Shown: positions 9,360 to 18,396 of the stretch, in pieces
Numbering within the stretch: the stretch's first letter is position 1
How the letters are laid out: every line of letters begins with the position of its first letter
NCBI GenBank assembly: GCA_021296255.1
Contig: JAGWAU010000024.1
Span: 1-61,535, forward strand
Direction: 5' to 3'
Source: Alphaproteobacteria bacterium
Lineage (GTDB): Bacteria; Pseudomonadota; Alphaproteobacteria; UBA2966
Length of the DNA stretch: 61,535 bases
Made by a program: the position numbers and the translations under genes
The notes under the pieces: model-generated
The model's input: the letters and a program-made list of their open reading frames with translations, nothing else
What the model was told of the DNA's origin: nothing
Database searches by the model: none

Positions 9360-11061
9360 CACCATACCCGCTGCGTTCGCGGACAATGATCCGGCCACGT
9401 TCGAAGTGGTCAAGAACAGCCTCTACTCGATGGCCGCGGAAATGCGCGTCGTCCTGTCGAAAACCGCCTATTCCCCCATCCTGAAGTCGGCGGGCGATTT
9501 CTCGTGCGGCATATTCGACGTGCGAGGCGACATGGTGGCGCAAGGGCCGGACCTACCCATGCATCTCGGCTCGATGCCGCTGGCCGTCAAGGCCGTCATC
9601 CGGGCCTGGGAGGAGGTCGCGCCGGGGGACGTGTTCATCCACAACGATCCATACTTCGGCGGCTCGCATCTGCCGGACGTCAACGTGGTGACGCCTGCGT
9701 TCGCGGGTGAGCGTTTGCTGGGATTCGTCTGCCTGCGGGCTCATTGGCCAGATGTCGGCGGCGGTACGCCCGGCAGCTACGGCACCGAGACCGAGATATT
9801 CGGCGAGGGCCTGCGTCTGCCCCCGGTCCGGCTCTATCGCCGGGGCGAACCCTTGCGTGAGGTCGAGGACATCATTTTTGCCAACGTGCGGACCCCGGAC
9901 GAGGGGCGGGGCAACCTTCGCGCCCAGGTCGGCGCGAATCGCCGTGCGGTGACCCGACTCGAGGGGCTGGCTCGCCGCCATGGGCCGGATCGCCTGTTGC
10001 GCATCATGCAGGGCGTCATGGACCACTCCGAGATGATGATGCGTCAGGCTCTGGCGGAGTTGCCCGACGGCGAAGGGAGCTTCGAGGACTTCTGCGACGG
10101 CGACGGCATCCTCGAGTCGGGTGAGACCGAAGACTCACCGTTCACCATCAGGCTGCACGTGAAGAAGAGCGGTGACGAACTCGCGGTCGATTTCACCGGA
10201 ACCGATCCGATGGTGCGGGGCCCTATGAACTCACCGCTGGCCGTGACGGCGTCGGGAGTCTATACCGCCGTGAAGACCGTGGCCGATTCGGACGCGCTGA
10301 TTCCTCCCAATTCGGGCTGCTGGCGTCCGATTTCCGTGCAGGCCGAGCCCGGGACCGTCGTCAACGCCACGCTTCCTGCGCCCGTGGTGTATGCAAACCA
10401 CGAAATCGCCCACCGGGTGTGCGACATGGTGTATATGGCGATGTCCGGTTTCGCGCCGAACAACGTCATGGCATGTTCCCAGGGAACGTCGGCCATCCTC
10501 GCCATGGGCGGCGTCGATCGGCGTACCGGCAATCGCTACGTCAACTACGAGGTCGTCAAGGGCGGTTTTGGCGCTCGCCCCGGCAAGGACGGCATCAACG
10601 CCATCGCTGCCAGCGTCGCCAACACAGCGAACACGCCGGTAGAGGTCGTGGAAATGAGTTTCCCGCTGCGGGTGGACCGCTACGAGCTGATCCCCGACTC
10701 TGGCGGAGCCGGGGAATATCGCGGAGGTCTCGCGGCCCGCCGCGTGTGGAAGATCCTCGACCACACGGCCCGGGCCACGGTCTGCTGCGAGCGATCCAAA
10801 TCGCCGCCGTTCGGTCTGTTCGAGGGCAAGGCGGGTGCGCCTGCGCGCATCTACCTGATCAAGGCGGACGGCACCCGGCGCGACCTCAACAGCAAGGAGC
10901 ATTTCATCGCGTCCGAGGACTCCGAGATCTGGTACGAGGTTCCCGGATCGGGTGGGTTCGGTCCGCCCTCGGAACGCGATCCGGAAAAGGTTCGGGCCGA
11001 CGTCCGCGACGGCTATGTCAGCGTCGAGTCGGCCAGGCGCGACTACGGGGTGGATGTCTGA
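9352..11061 (+). CDS. hyuB: Hydantoinase/oxoprolinase subunit B (N-methylhydantoinase B family)
   Basis: Partner of the preceding subunit, 569 residues. The family's hallmark segments are present: LSKTAYSPILKSAGDFSCG near residues 35-53, GDVFIHNDPYFGGSHLPDV near 95-113, and the C-terminal PDSGGAGEYRGG. The start at ATG 9352 overlaps the end of hyuA by 8 bp; the ribosome-binding site GAGAAGCG lies inside hyuA. The complex would use ATP to open a cyclic amide or activate a carbonyl. The gene ends convergently against the 3-hydroxyisobutyrate-dehydrogenase-like gene on the minus strand. Confidence 0.92.
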   Translation: MADTIPAAFADNDPATFEVVKNSLYSMAAEMRVVLSKTAYSPILKSAGDFSCGIFDVRGDMVAQGPDLPMHLGSMPLAVKAVIRAWEEVAPGDVFIHNDPYFGGSHLPDVNVVTPAFAGERLLGFVCLRAHWPDVGGGTPGSYGTETEIFGEGLRLPPVRLYRRGEPLREVEDIIFANVRTPDEGRGNLRAQVGANRRAVTRLEGLARRHGPDRLLRIMQGVMDHSEMMMRQALAELPDGEGSFEDFCDGDGILESGETEDSPFTIRLHVKKSGDELAVDFTGTDPMVRGPMNSPLAVTASGVYTAVKTVADSDALIPPNSGCWRPISVQAEPGTVVNATLPAPVVYANHEIAHRVCDMVYMAMSGFAPNNVMACSQGTSAILAMGGVDRRTGNRYVNYEVVKGGFGARPGKDGINAIAASVANTANTPVEVVEMSFPLRVDRYELIPDSGGAGEYRGGLAARRVWKILDHTARATVCCERSKSPPFGLFEGKAGAPARIYLIKADGTRRDLNSKEHFIASEDSEIWYEVPGSGGFGPPSERDPEKVRADVRDGYVSVESARRDYGVDV

Positions 11062-11134
11062 TCGTTGGACCGGCTTTGAACACCCGGTCGGCGTCTCGCT
11101 GTTGTGCACCGGTCGGCATGGCGTTCCTCCGATA

Positions 11135-12025
11135 CTATTCGCTCCCGTCATAGCGGTCGTCCCACAACGTCATCAGCGCCGGACTTTCCCAGGTGCCCCT
11201 CCCGCGCGCGTGCACAGCCGCGTTGAATTGGGCGATGAGCGCGGTGATCGGGAGCGCCGCGCCGAATCGTTGTGCCTCGTTGAGACAGAGACCCAGGTGG
11301 GTCATGAGGGAGTCGATGCCGCCGTCCACGGGATCGAGCTCGCCGTCGATCATGCGTTGGATTCTATGATCGAACCACCAGGATTGTGCCGAGCCCTTGC
11401 CGAGCAGTGAAAAAGCCCTGTCCAGATCAAGGCCGGATTTGCGGGCGAATGCCACGCCCTCGGCGAGACCCTGCATGTTGGCCGAAATCAGGATCTGGTT
11501 GACCATCTTCGTGAGCTGACCGTGTCCGCTCGGTCCAATGTGATCGGCGGTCCGTGAGTAGGCGGTGAGGTAAGGTTTGGCCGCTGCCACGCCTGCCTCG
11601 GTGCCGCCGATCATGACGGCCAGCTCTCCGGCGTTTGCCAGCTCCTCCGCTCCCGAGACCGGCGCGTCCAGGTATTGAATGCCGTGCTCCGCGGCCGCCG
11701 CGGCCGATGCCTCCGCGGCCTGCGCCGTCATCGTGTTGTGATCGACGAACACGCTGCCTTCGGCCATCGTCTGAAAAGCACCCGCCGTTCCCCGGGTCAC
11801 GTCCCAGGACTCGTCGTCGCTCCCGACACAAGTGGCCACGTAGTGGGCGCCTTCCGAGGCCTCCGCCGCCGTGCGGGTGGCCCGCCCGCCGTGTTCGGCG
11901 ACGAACGCGTCCGCCTTCTCGGAGACGAAGTCGTGAACCGTCACCTCGTAACCCGCGTTGGCGAGATGCATGGCCATGGGTCTGCCCATCCGGCCGATAC
12001 CGATAAACGCAACCTTGTCTGCCAA
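11135..12025 (-). CDS. NAD-binding beta-hydroxyacid dehydrogenase (3-hydroxyisobutyrate dehydrogenase-like)
   Basis: NAD(P)-dependent oxidation of a 3-hydroxyacid to the semialdehyde (or the reverse, as in tartronate semialdehyde reductases). The Rossmann motif is FIGIGRMGRPMAMHLANAGY near the N-terminus; LDAPVSGAEE and GHGQLTKMVNQ, the latter with the catalytic Lys, follow in the right places. 296 residues. The start is a TTG at 12025, chosen because an exceptionally strong Shine-Dalgarno (GGAGGTGATCC, 12027-12037) sits directly before it; an ATG 27 codons further upstream would put that site inside the gene. Last gene of the six-gene catabolic operon, 25 bp after the enoyl-CoA hydratase. 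Confidence 0.88.
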   Translation of the reverse strand: MADKVAFIGIGRMGRPMAMHLANAGYEVTVHDFVSEKADAFVAEHGGRATRTAAEASEGAHYVATCVGSDDESWDVTRGTAGAFQTMAEGSVFVDHNTMTAQAAEASAAAAAEHGIQYLDAPVSGAEELANAGELAVMIGGTEAGVAAAKPYLTAYSRTADHIGPSGHGQLTKMVNQILISANMQGLAEGVAFARKSGLDLDRAFSLLGKGSAQSWWFDHRIQRMIDGELDPVDGGIDSLMTHLGLCLNEAQRFGAALPITALIAQFNAAVHARGRGTWESPALMTLWDDRYDGSE

Positions 12026-12026
12026 T

Positions 12027-12037
12027 GGATCACCTCC
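12027..12037 (-). promoter_or_regulatory. Near-perfect Shine-Dalgarno deciding a TTG start
   Basis: On the minus strand GGAGGTGATCC is an 11-nt complement of the 16S rRNA 3' end. It ends one base before the TTG at 12025, with the GGAGG core 8 bases away, and fixes the start of the dehydrogenase gene despite a longer ATG-initiated frame. Confidence 0.75.
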
Positions 12038-12050
12038 GGAAGGCTGATAT

Positions 12051-12839
12051 TCAGGTCTTGCGGAAATCCGGTGTCCGTTTTTCCAGGAAGGCGCTCGCGC
12101 CCTCATCTCGTTCGCCGCTCGCCAGACACAGCGCGAAGAGTTTGCGCTCGTATTCGATACCGGCGGTCAGGTCGGCGTCCGGACTCGCCAGAACGGCATC
12201 ACGGGCGGCCATCAGAGAGACGGGACCCTTGGCCTGCCATTTACGGCAGATTTCGCGGCCGGCGTCCATCAGTTCCTCATCTTCGTGCACGGCATTGACC
12301 AACCCGATGACGAGTGCCTCGTCGGCGGATATCGGTTCGCCCAGGGTGACCATCGCCATGGCCCGTCCGAGTCCGACCATGCGGGTCAATCGCTGGGTGC
12401 CGCCGCTGCCCGGAATGACGCCGAGGTTGATCTCGGGCAGGCCGAGCCTCGCCGAGCGTGCCGCGATGCGAAGCGTGCAGGCCAGTGCGATCTCGAGACC
12501 GGCGCCAAGGCAGTGGCCGTTAACGCAGGCAAGTGTCGGCAGACGCATGGTTTCCAACAGACGTGGAAGTTCACGGCGCAGACCGGATTTCGTGGAGAGT
12601 TCGCTCGTTACCGTGCGTTCCTTCAGTTCGTTGACGTCGGCACCCGCGGAGAAGGCCCTGGGGCCGTCGCCGGTCAGGATGACGCAATCTGCCTCGCCGC
12701 CGTCTTCCAGGGAATGCAGGGCATTCATGCATTCCTCCCGCATAGGCAGGCTCATGGCATTGTACCGTTCGGGGTCCGAGAGGGTGATGGTCGCTATGCG
12801 GTCTTCGATATCGATCGAAATTCGGGTGTAGGTCGCCAT
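12051..12839 (-). CDS. Enoyl-CoA hydratase/isomerase family protein
   Basis: Crotonase-fold protein of 262 residues. The oxyanion-hole segments are AFSAGADVNELKE (about residues 62-74) and the central CLGAGLEIALACTLRIAA; LPEINLGVIPGSGGTQRL has the Glu/Gly-rich active-site loop of true hydratases. It would hydrate an enoyl-CoA, giving the 3-hydroxyacyl-CoA that, once hydrolysed, the neighbouring dehydrogenase could oxidise. It lies 19 bp after the acyl-CoA synthetase gene on the same strand, in one operon. The exact acyl group is unknown. Confidence 0.9.
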   Translation of the reverse strand: MATYTRISIDIEDRIATITLSDPERYNAMSLPMREECMNALHSLEDGGEADCVILTGDGPRAFSAGADVNELKERTVTSELSTKSGLRRELPRLLETMRLPTLACVNGHCLGAGLEIALACTLRIAARSARLGLPEINLGVIPGSGGTQRLTRMVGLGRAMAMVTLGEPISADEALVIGLVNAVHEDEELMDAGREICRKWQAKGPVSLMAARDAVLASPDADLTAGIEYERKLFALCLASGERDEGASAFLEKRTPDFRKT

Positions 12840-12858
12840 GATCTCTCCACTTCAGGCG

Positions 12859-14424
12859 CTAAGCTGACGCCGAGTCGAGCAGGCTGGCCGCAAGTTCCGC
12901 GCGAACGGTCTTGCCGCCCGCGTTCCGCGGAATCGTCGCTACCAGTTCGAGTCGGCGGGGTTTCTTGTAATCTGCCAGTTCCTGCGCGCAGTGGGATTGA
13001 AGGTCCGCCAGGTCGGGGTGTTCTCCGTGGCGTGGGATGACGCACGCCGTGACGATCTGCCCCCACTTGGCATCGGGCAAGCCCACGACGGCGCAATCGA
13101 ATACAGCGGGATGGCACATCAGCACCTGCTCGACCTCTGCGGGGTGGATGTTGACGCCCCCGCTGATGATGACCTCCTTCAGCCGGCCGACGAGATAGAG
13201 GTATCCGTCCTCGTCGAGATAACCGAGGTCGCCGGTATGGAAGCATCCGTCCGTGAAAGCGGCTGCTGTGGCTTCGGAGTCGTTCAGGTACTCGCGCATG
13301 ACCGAGGGGTTGAGGCACCAGATTTCGCCAATCTCGCCGGTCGGCAACGCCGTGCCATCCTCTCCTGCGATCCGGATCTCGACGCCCGCGAACGGCGTTC
13401 CGACGGACGCCGGTTTGCGCCGTTGATCCGCGGGCTCCAGGACCGTCATGCTGTTCGACTCCGTCGAGCCGTAATAGTCGAACAGCCGGGGCGTCATACG
13501 ATTCAGCACCTTTTCCTTGATCGCTGGTTGAAGAGGTGATCCGCAGGTCACAAGGCGGGACAGGCTCTCCAGGTTTCGGGGGATGGAACCGTGTTCCAGT
13601 TCACTGAGCACCATGACCAGCACGGTGGGCACGACGAGGCTCGACGTCACCCGTTCGCTGGTGACGAGCTTCAGGTATTCCGCGGGATCGAAGTCGCGTT
13701 GGATGTGCACGCGTCCCCCGGCGTGCAGATGCATCAGCGTGAACGTGAGGCCCGCCGAATGTACCTGGGGCATGACACCGAGATAGGTATCTTCGGTTCC
13801 GAGGCCGTAAACGTCGATCGCCTTGTGGATCCAGACCATGCGGGCACGGTGGGTGGAGAGCGCGCCCTTGGGATGGCCGGTCGTGCCCGAGGTGAACATC
13901 AAGCTGAAGTCGTCGTCCGGCGAAACGTCGGGAAGTGCGCCGGGCAATGACTCGCACAGTCGATCGAATGTGGCGTCGCCGGCGTCTCCGTCTGGATCGA
14001 TGGAAACGATTTCTGGGCGGTCGATTTCCGCACGAGCGACCGCACTCTCGATCATGCCTGTCCGGTCAACGGTGGTAACGAGGGTGCGGGGGCGGGCGAG
14101 GGCCAGAAGGCCCGCGATTTCACCTTCTTTCAGGCGCGGGTTGATAGGCGAGAAAATCCCGCCCGCCCGTGCGACCGCTAGGACGACGACGACGTAGGCA
14201 ATGCAGTTGGGGAGGTAGGCGGAGACGACGTCCCCCTTGCGCACGCCGAGATCCATCAAGCCCGTGGCAAAGCCGCTGGCTCGGTGATTGAGGTCGCCAA
14301 AGGTCAATGAGACGTTTCCGTCGGTCAGGGCAACCTTGCCGGGCGCGGTGCGGGTGACCGCCGCGCCGATCCGGCCGACACAGAGGTCTTCGTTTCCTCG
14401 AGACCGTTCAGCCTTGGTCGTCAT
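12859..14424 (-). CDS. AMP-forming acyl-CoA synthetase
   Basis: ANL-superfamily ligase that adenylates a carboxylic acid and transfers it to CoA, 521 residues. The phosphate-binding loop LMFTSGTTGHPKGALSTHR, the A5-type YYGSTESNS, the hinge TGDLGYLDEDGYLYLVGRLK and the C-terminal catalytic Lys in RNAGGKTVRAEL are all present, so the enzyme should be active. The start is the ATG at 14424, overlapping the end of the Fe-S subunit gene by 17 bp; another in-frame ATG is at 14433. Within the operon it probably activates the acid made by the aminotransferase and flavoprotein steps. Substrate chain length cannot be judged by eye. Confidence 0.9.
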   Translation of the reverse strand: MTTKAERSRGNEDLCVGRIGAAVTRTAPGKVALTDGNVSLTFGDLNHRASGFATGLMDLGVRKGDVVSAYLPNCIAYVVVVLAVARAGGIFSPINPRLKEGEIAGLLALARPRTLVTTVDRTGMIESAVARAEIDRPEIVSIDPDGDAGDATFDRLCESLPGALPDVSPDDDFSLMFTSGTTGHPKGALSTHRARMVWIHKAIDVYGLGTEDTYLGVMPQVHSAGLTFTLMHLHAGGRVHIQRDFDPAEYLKLVTSERVTSSLVVPTVLVMVLSELEHGSIPRNLESLSRLVTCGSPLQPAIKEKVLNRMTPRLFDYYGSTESNSMTVLEPADQRRKPASVGTPFAGVEIRIAGEDGTALPTGEIGEIWCLNPSVMREYLNDSEATAAAFTDGCFHTGDLGYLDEDGYLYLVGRLKEVIISGGVNIHPAEVEQVLMCHPAVFDCAVVGLPDAKWGQIVTACVIPRHGEHPDLADLQSHCAQELADYKKPRRLELVATIPRNAGGKTVRAELAASLLDSASA

Positions 14425-15133
14425 GATCCGCAATGAGGGACTTGAGCTTTTCCAGGGCCGTAGACAAGGGTATTGCGGCGGGACAGACGCTTTCGGCGCG
14501 GGCGATCGCGTCCCCGCCCAAGCTGTGCACTTCCGCGGCGATTTCCTTCAGGCGCGCCGCCCCGGCGCCATCCCGTTCCTCGAACGCGAGCATGAGCAGA
14601 CGATTGAGAGCGGCCGGTCCGACACCGTCGTCGACCTTCGCCTCATCGGCAATGGCGGAGACACAGGCGCCACAGGTTATGCAGCCGTTCTGCGCCTCGA
14701 TCGTGGTGCGTTCGTTGGAGGCGGGCGGTATGACCGGCAGGTCCCGGCGATCAGGCTCCCGCGGACGAAGGGCGGCTTCGGCGCGGGCCAGACCTTCGAA
14801 AAAGGGCCGCATGTCGACGATCAGATCGTGTCGCGTCGGCAGGCCCCTCAACGGTTCGATACGCAGAGTTCCACCGTCGATTTCGCCGAGAGAGGTCTGG
14901 CACGCCAGGGCTTCCCGGCCGTTGATCACGACGGCGCAGGCTCCGCACATACCGACGCGGCAGGCGTAACGGAACCCGAGGGTGGGGTCCTCGTTCTCGC
15001 GCGCCCAGTTCAAGGCGTCGAGAACGCGTGCGTACGCGGACTGCATTGGCACCTCGAAATGGCTCCGGTCTGCCGGATTCGTCCGGGCGACGTCGAGGGT
15101 AACCGTGGCCTTCGATCCAGCGATGTCGGTCAT
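14408..15133 (-). CDS. Succinate dehydrogenase/fumarate reductase-like iron-sulfur subunit, lacking the 3Fe-4S ligands
   Basis: Electron-transfer subunit of 241 residues paired with the flavoprotein encoded just upstream. The plant-type [2Fe-2S] ligands C58, C63, C66 and C78 are present, as are four cysteines for one [4Fe-4S] cluster (C151, C154, C157 and C217, the last followed by Pro). The three cysteines that hold the quinone-facing [3Fe-4S] cluster in classical SdhB are missing: the residue four after C157 is Ile, and those four and ten before C217 are Ala and Gly. No membrane-anchor gene is nearby, so the enzyme is probably soluble and hands electrons to another acceptor. The ATG overlaps the flavoprotein stop by 4 bp. 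Confidence 0.85.
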   Translation of the reverse strand: MTDIAGSKATVTLDVARTNPADRSHFEVPMQSAYARVLDALNWARENEDPTLGFRYACRVGMCGACAVVINGREALACQTSLGEIDGGTLRIEPLRGLPTRHDLIVDMRPFFEGLARAEAALRPREPDRRDLPVIPPASNERTTIEAQNGCITCGACVSAIADEAKVDDGVGPAALNRLLMLAFEERDGAGAARLKEIAAEVHSLGGDAIARAESVCPAAIPLSTALEKLKSLIADHDDQG

Positions 15134-16911
15134 GCGGGGATGAGGGTCTCGTCCCGCAGAGCCTCGGGCGTACGGCGGGTGAAGTCGACGGGGCGGGGTT
15201 CGGTATTCGGTTTTCCGTCAGCGGTGCGCCGCTGGACGAAGTTGACGAGGAAGCGGTCGTCGGAGTCGGGAATGTCCTCGCGGAAGTGGCTGCCCCGGCT
15301 CTCTTCCCGAGCGCTCGCCGCCGTGCCGATGAGACGCGCCACGTCGATCAAGTTCTCCGCGTCCAGGCGTTCCTGCAGGTCGGGATTTGCGCCGCGCATT
15401 GCCGGCATGGCCAATTCGCCGAGTTCACCTTCGATGGTGTCCAGTTCATCGGCTGCCCCTGCCAAACCGTCGGCATCACGGAGAATGCCCAGGTAGTCCC
15501 AGGCCAGGGCGCGCAGCCGGTTCTTCAGTTTGAAGGGCTGTCCCGTGATCTCGCCGGACCCCTCCAGACGGGTACGGACCATGCCGAGCCGGTCCTTGTC
15601 GAAGGGCGCACGCGTTCCTTCTCTCGCGTGACGGGCGATGGATTCACCGGCGATAGCCCCGAACACCATCGATTCAGCCACTCCATTGCCGCCGAGGCGG
15701 TTAGCGCCGTGGACGCCGCCGGCGTCTTCGCCCGCGGCGAACAACCCGTCCACGGTTGTGCGGCAGTCGGTGTCGATAAGGATGCCGCCCATTTGGAAGT
15801 GCGCCGTGGGGGTCACCTCGATCAGGTCCGTGGCCATGTCGGTGCCGACCGTCAGACAGCGGGCATACATGCCTGGCGAGGACTTGAGCAGGAACTCCTT
15901 GCCGAGATGCCGGACGTCGAGATAGATGCCTTCGCTGGCCGTACCGCGACCGGCGCGAATCTCCATCATGCCGCTCCGCGAGACGCGGTCGCGGGTCGAG
16001 CGTTCCATCTTCTCGGGATCGTAGTGCTCCATGTAGCGCTCGTGATTGGCGTTGAGCAGGTGGCCGCCGGCACCCCGTAGCCCTTCCTCGAGGACCGTCC
16101 CGTTCAGCAGCGAACCATCCACGATGAGTCCCGTGGGATGGAATTGCATCATCTCCATGTCGACGAATTCGGCGCCGGCCCGGTACGCCATCGCCAGACC
16201 GTCTCCCGACTTTTCGAGCGAAGCCGCGGTGATGCGGTAGAGAGGGGCGGCCCCACCCGTCGCCAGAAGGACGGCGGTGGCGTGGGCGGTGATGAGCTCG
16301 CCGCTGTGATGGTCGAGCAACAGCGCGCCGGCCACCGTTCGACCCGAGGCGTCCAGCAGCAAGTCGATTCCGCGAACCTCGTTGAGCAGCTCGATGTCGC
16401 GAACGAGAGCCTGTTCCGAAAGGCGACTGATGATCTCGATTCCGGTGAGGTCGCCGCGGTGGATGGTGCGGTTGAACGATTGTCCGGCTAACGCTCGCTG
16501 GTGAATGGTGCCGTCGGCGTTACGGTCGAAGGTGCATCCGAAGGAGTTCTCCATCTCGAAAACGCGCTCGGGCGCCTGCGTGACTAGGGTCCAGGCAAGC
16601 TCCTGATTGTTGATCAGACTGCCGCCCCGGATGGTATCGTCGTAGTGCTTGTCGACCGAATCGTCTTCGTGCAGGACGACGTTGTAGCCGCCCTGAACCA
16701 TGCGCGTGCAGCCGCTCTTGCCGAACAGGCCCTTGCTGGCCAAAACGATATCGAGGTCGGGCGCAGAGTCGCTCGCGTGAATCGCCGCGAACAGGGCGGC
16801 GCCGCCACCGCCGATGATCAGGACGTCACAGGTCAGGGATTGCACGTGGGTCGCTCGGAGATAAGGGGCGTCTGGATCGAGACTGACGGCACGCCGAGGG
16901 TCATAGACCAT
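15130..16911 (-). CDS. SdhA/FrdA-like FAD-dependent dehydrogenase or reductase subunit
   Basis: Flavoprotein related to the catalytic subunit of succinate dehydrogenase and fumarate reductase (593 residues from the ATG at 16911; an in-frame ATG at 16962 would add 17 residues inside the aminotransferase gene). The dinucleotide fold is DVLIIGGGGAALFAAIHA, and MQFHPTGLIVDG, EIRAGRGTASEGIYLDVRHLG and AGEDAGGVHGANRLGGNG match family blocks. The usual covalent FAD attachment S-H-T is replaced by S-G-C-T, so the flavin is likely non-covalent. With the reduced Fe-S subunit it would oxidise or reduce a dicarboxylate or acyl chain in the operon's pathway. It overlaps the aminotransferase by 11 bp. Confidence 0.87.
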   Translation of the reverse strand: MVYDPRRAVSLDPDAPYLRATHVQSLTCDVLIIGGGGAALFAAIHASDSAPDLDIVLASKGLFGKSGCTRMVQGGYNVVLHEDDSVDKHYDDTIRGGSLINNQELAWTLVTQAPERVFEMENSFGCTFDRNADGTIHQRALAGQSFNRTIHRGDLTGIEIISRLSEQALVRDIELLNEVRGIDLLLDASGRTVAGALLLDHHSGELITAHATAVLLATGGAAPLYRITAASLEKSGDGLAMAYRAGAEFVDMEMMQFHPTGLIVDGSLLNGTVLEEGLRGAGGHLLNANHERYMEHYDPEKMERSTRDRVSRSGMMEIRAGRGTASEGIYLDVRHLGKEFLLKSSPGMYARCLTVGTDMATDLIEVTPTAHFQMGGILIDTDCRTTVDGLFAAGEDAGGVHGANRLGGNGVAESMVFGAIAGESIARHAREGTRAPFDKDRLGMVRTRLEGSGEITGQPFKLKNRLRALAWDYLGILRDADGLAGAADELDTIEGELGELAMPAMRGANPDLQERLDAENLIDVARLIGTAASAREESRGSHFREDIPDSDDRFLVNFVQRRTADGKPNTEPRPVDFTRRTPEALRDETLIPA

Positions 16912-18277
16912 CTGCGAGATCTGACAAGGCGCGGTCGACCCCTTCCACGATGTAATCGACATCGTCGCTGGTCGTGATAAGGGGGGGCAGGATCGGGATC
17001 ACGCCGTCCGCGGCTCGCGTCAATAAGCCGTGGCTATCGAGGAGAGCCGTGATCTTGTCGCTGACGCCCATGGCTGCCGGAAACCGCTCCCGCGTCTCCC
17101 GGTCCTTCACCAGTTCGACCGCGGCGAACAATCCCTTGCCGCCCCGGATATCGCCGACGAAAGGATGCCGATAGAGCACCTGAAGGCGTTCGAACAGATA
17201 CTGCCCCATCTTCGCCGAGTTCTCGACCAAGTTCTCTTCCTCGATGATCTTGAGGTTGGCGAGCGCCGCGGCGCAGGCGATCGGGTGACCGCCATAGGTA
17301 TAGAGATGGCGGAACTTCTCGTCCTCGCCGCCCAGGAACGTATCGGCGACCTCCTTGCGCGCAATCGCGCCAGCGGCGGGGAGATAGCCGCTGCTCAACT
17401 GCTTGGCCATGGTCGTGATGTCGGGTTGTACGTCCCAGTGCATGCTGGCGAACCACTTGCCCGTTCGCCCATATCCGGTAACCACCTCGTCCATGATCAT
17501 CAATACGCCGAAGCGATCGCAGATCTCGCGGATGGTCGGCCAATAGTCGTCATGAGGAATGTAGACGCCGCCGGTGATCGACATGGGCTCGCCGATGAAG
17601 GCGGCTACCGTCTCGGGTCCCTCGTCCTCGATAATACGTTCGACGTCGCGTGCACACTCGAGCGTGCACGAGCCGTTCTTCGCGCAGAGCGAACAGCGGT
17701 ACTCGTAGGGCTGGGTCACGTGAAAGTTGCCGGGTTGCAACGGACCGTAGTCCTCGGGCGCCGCGATACCGCCGCCGCCCGCGGCCATCGTCGCGTGAGT
17801 ACCGCCATGGTACGAGCCGGCTCGGCTGACGACCTTGTAACGGCCCGCGTCGCCCCGGATCTTGTGATACTTCTTGGCGATCTTGAGAGCGACTTCGTTC
17901 GACTCGGCGCCGCCGTTAGTCAGAAATACCCGAGAGCCCTTGTCGGGTGCGAGGCTGGCGATCTTGGCCGAGACTCGGATGGTATTGGGATTCGTGCCTG
18001 CCCAGGGATTCGACGTGATTCCCTGCATGGCCTCGTGGACGGCGTCCGCGATCTCCTTGCGGCCATAGCCCACCGCCTGCAGCCACATTCCGGACATCAT
18101 GTCGAAGACTCTTCGGCCTTCGATGTCCGTAAGCCAGCAACCCTCGCCGCTTTCGTAGATCTTCAGCGTCTCCGGCGTCTGAGCGAAGTCGTTCATCTGG
18201 TGGAACGGGAGCCACAGGTGATCGATCGCCATCCGGCGCAGGTCTTCATGCCGCTGTTCGTTTTCGCGTCCGGTCAT
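16901..18277 (-). CDS. Class III PLP-dependent aminotransferase
   Basis: Omega-type aminotransferase of fold type I, 458 residues. The cofactor loop MIMDEVVTGYGRTGKWF contains the pyridine-N-binding Asp, and the Schiff-base Lys lies in TMAKQLSSGYLP. Relatives use beta-alanine, GABA, putrescine, taurine or similar terminal amines with pyruvate. An unusual insert with several cysteines (CSLCAKNGSCTLEC, about residues 196-209) could bind a metal; such a patch occurs in some class III members. It is the first enzyme gene of the catabolic operon, which suggests that the pathway starts with an amine. Start ATG 18277. Confidence 0.9.
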   Translation of the reverse strand: MTGRENEQRHEDLRRMAIDHLWLPFHQMNDFAQTPETLKIYESGEGCWLTDIEGRRVFDMMSGMWLQAVGYGRKEIADAVHEAMQGITSNPWAGTNPNTIRVSAKIASLAPDKGSRVFLTNGGAESNEVALKIAKKYHKIRGDAGRYKVVSRAGSYHGGTHATMAAGGGGIAAPEDYGPLQPGNFHVTQPYEYRCSLCAKNGSCTLECARDVERIIEDEGPETVAAFIGEPMSITGGVYIPHDDYWPTIREICDRFGVLMIMDEVVTGYGRTGKWFASMHWDVQPDITTMAKQLSSGYLPAAGAIARKEVADTFLGGEDEKFRHLYTYGGHPIACAAALANLKIIEEENLVENSAKMGQYLFERLQVLYRHPFVGDIRGGKGLFAAVELVKDRETRERFPAAMGVSDKITALLDSHGLLTRAADGVIPILPPLITTSDDVDYIVEGVDRALSDLADGL

Positions 18278-18396
18278 GTCGTTAGCTCCCCGAGGAAATA
18301 CCTTGAGCGCGCGGCTCCGGCAAACATACCAGATACCCCTCCGATCTTCCCCCTACGCTCGCCTCCGGCGGTGCCGGGAGGGGGAGTAACGATTCG

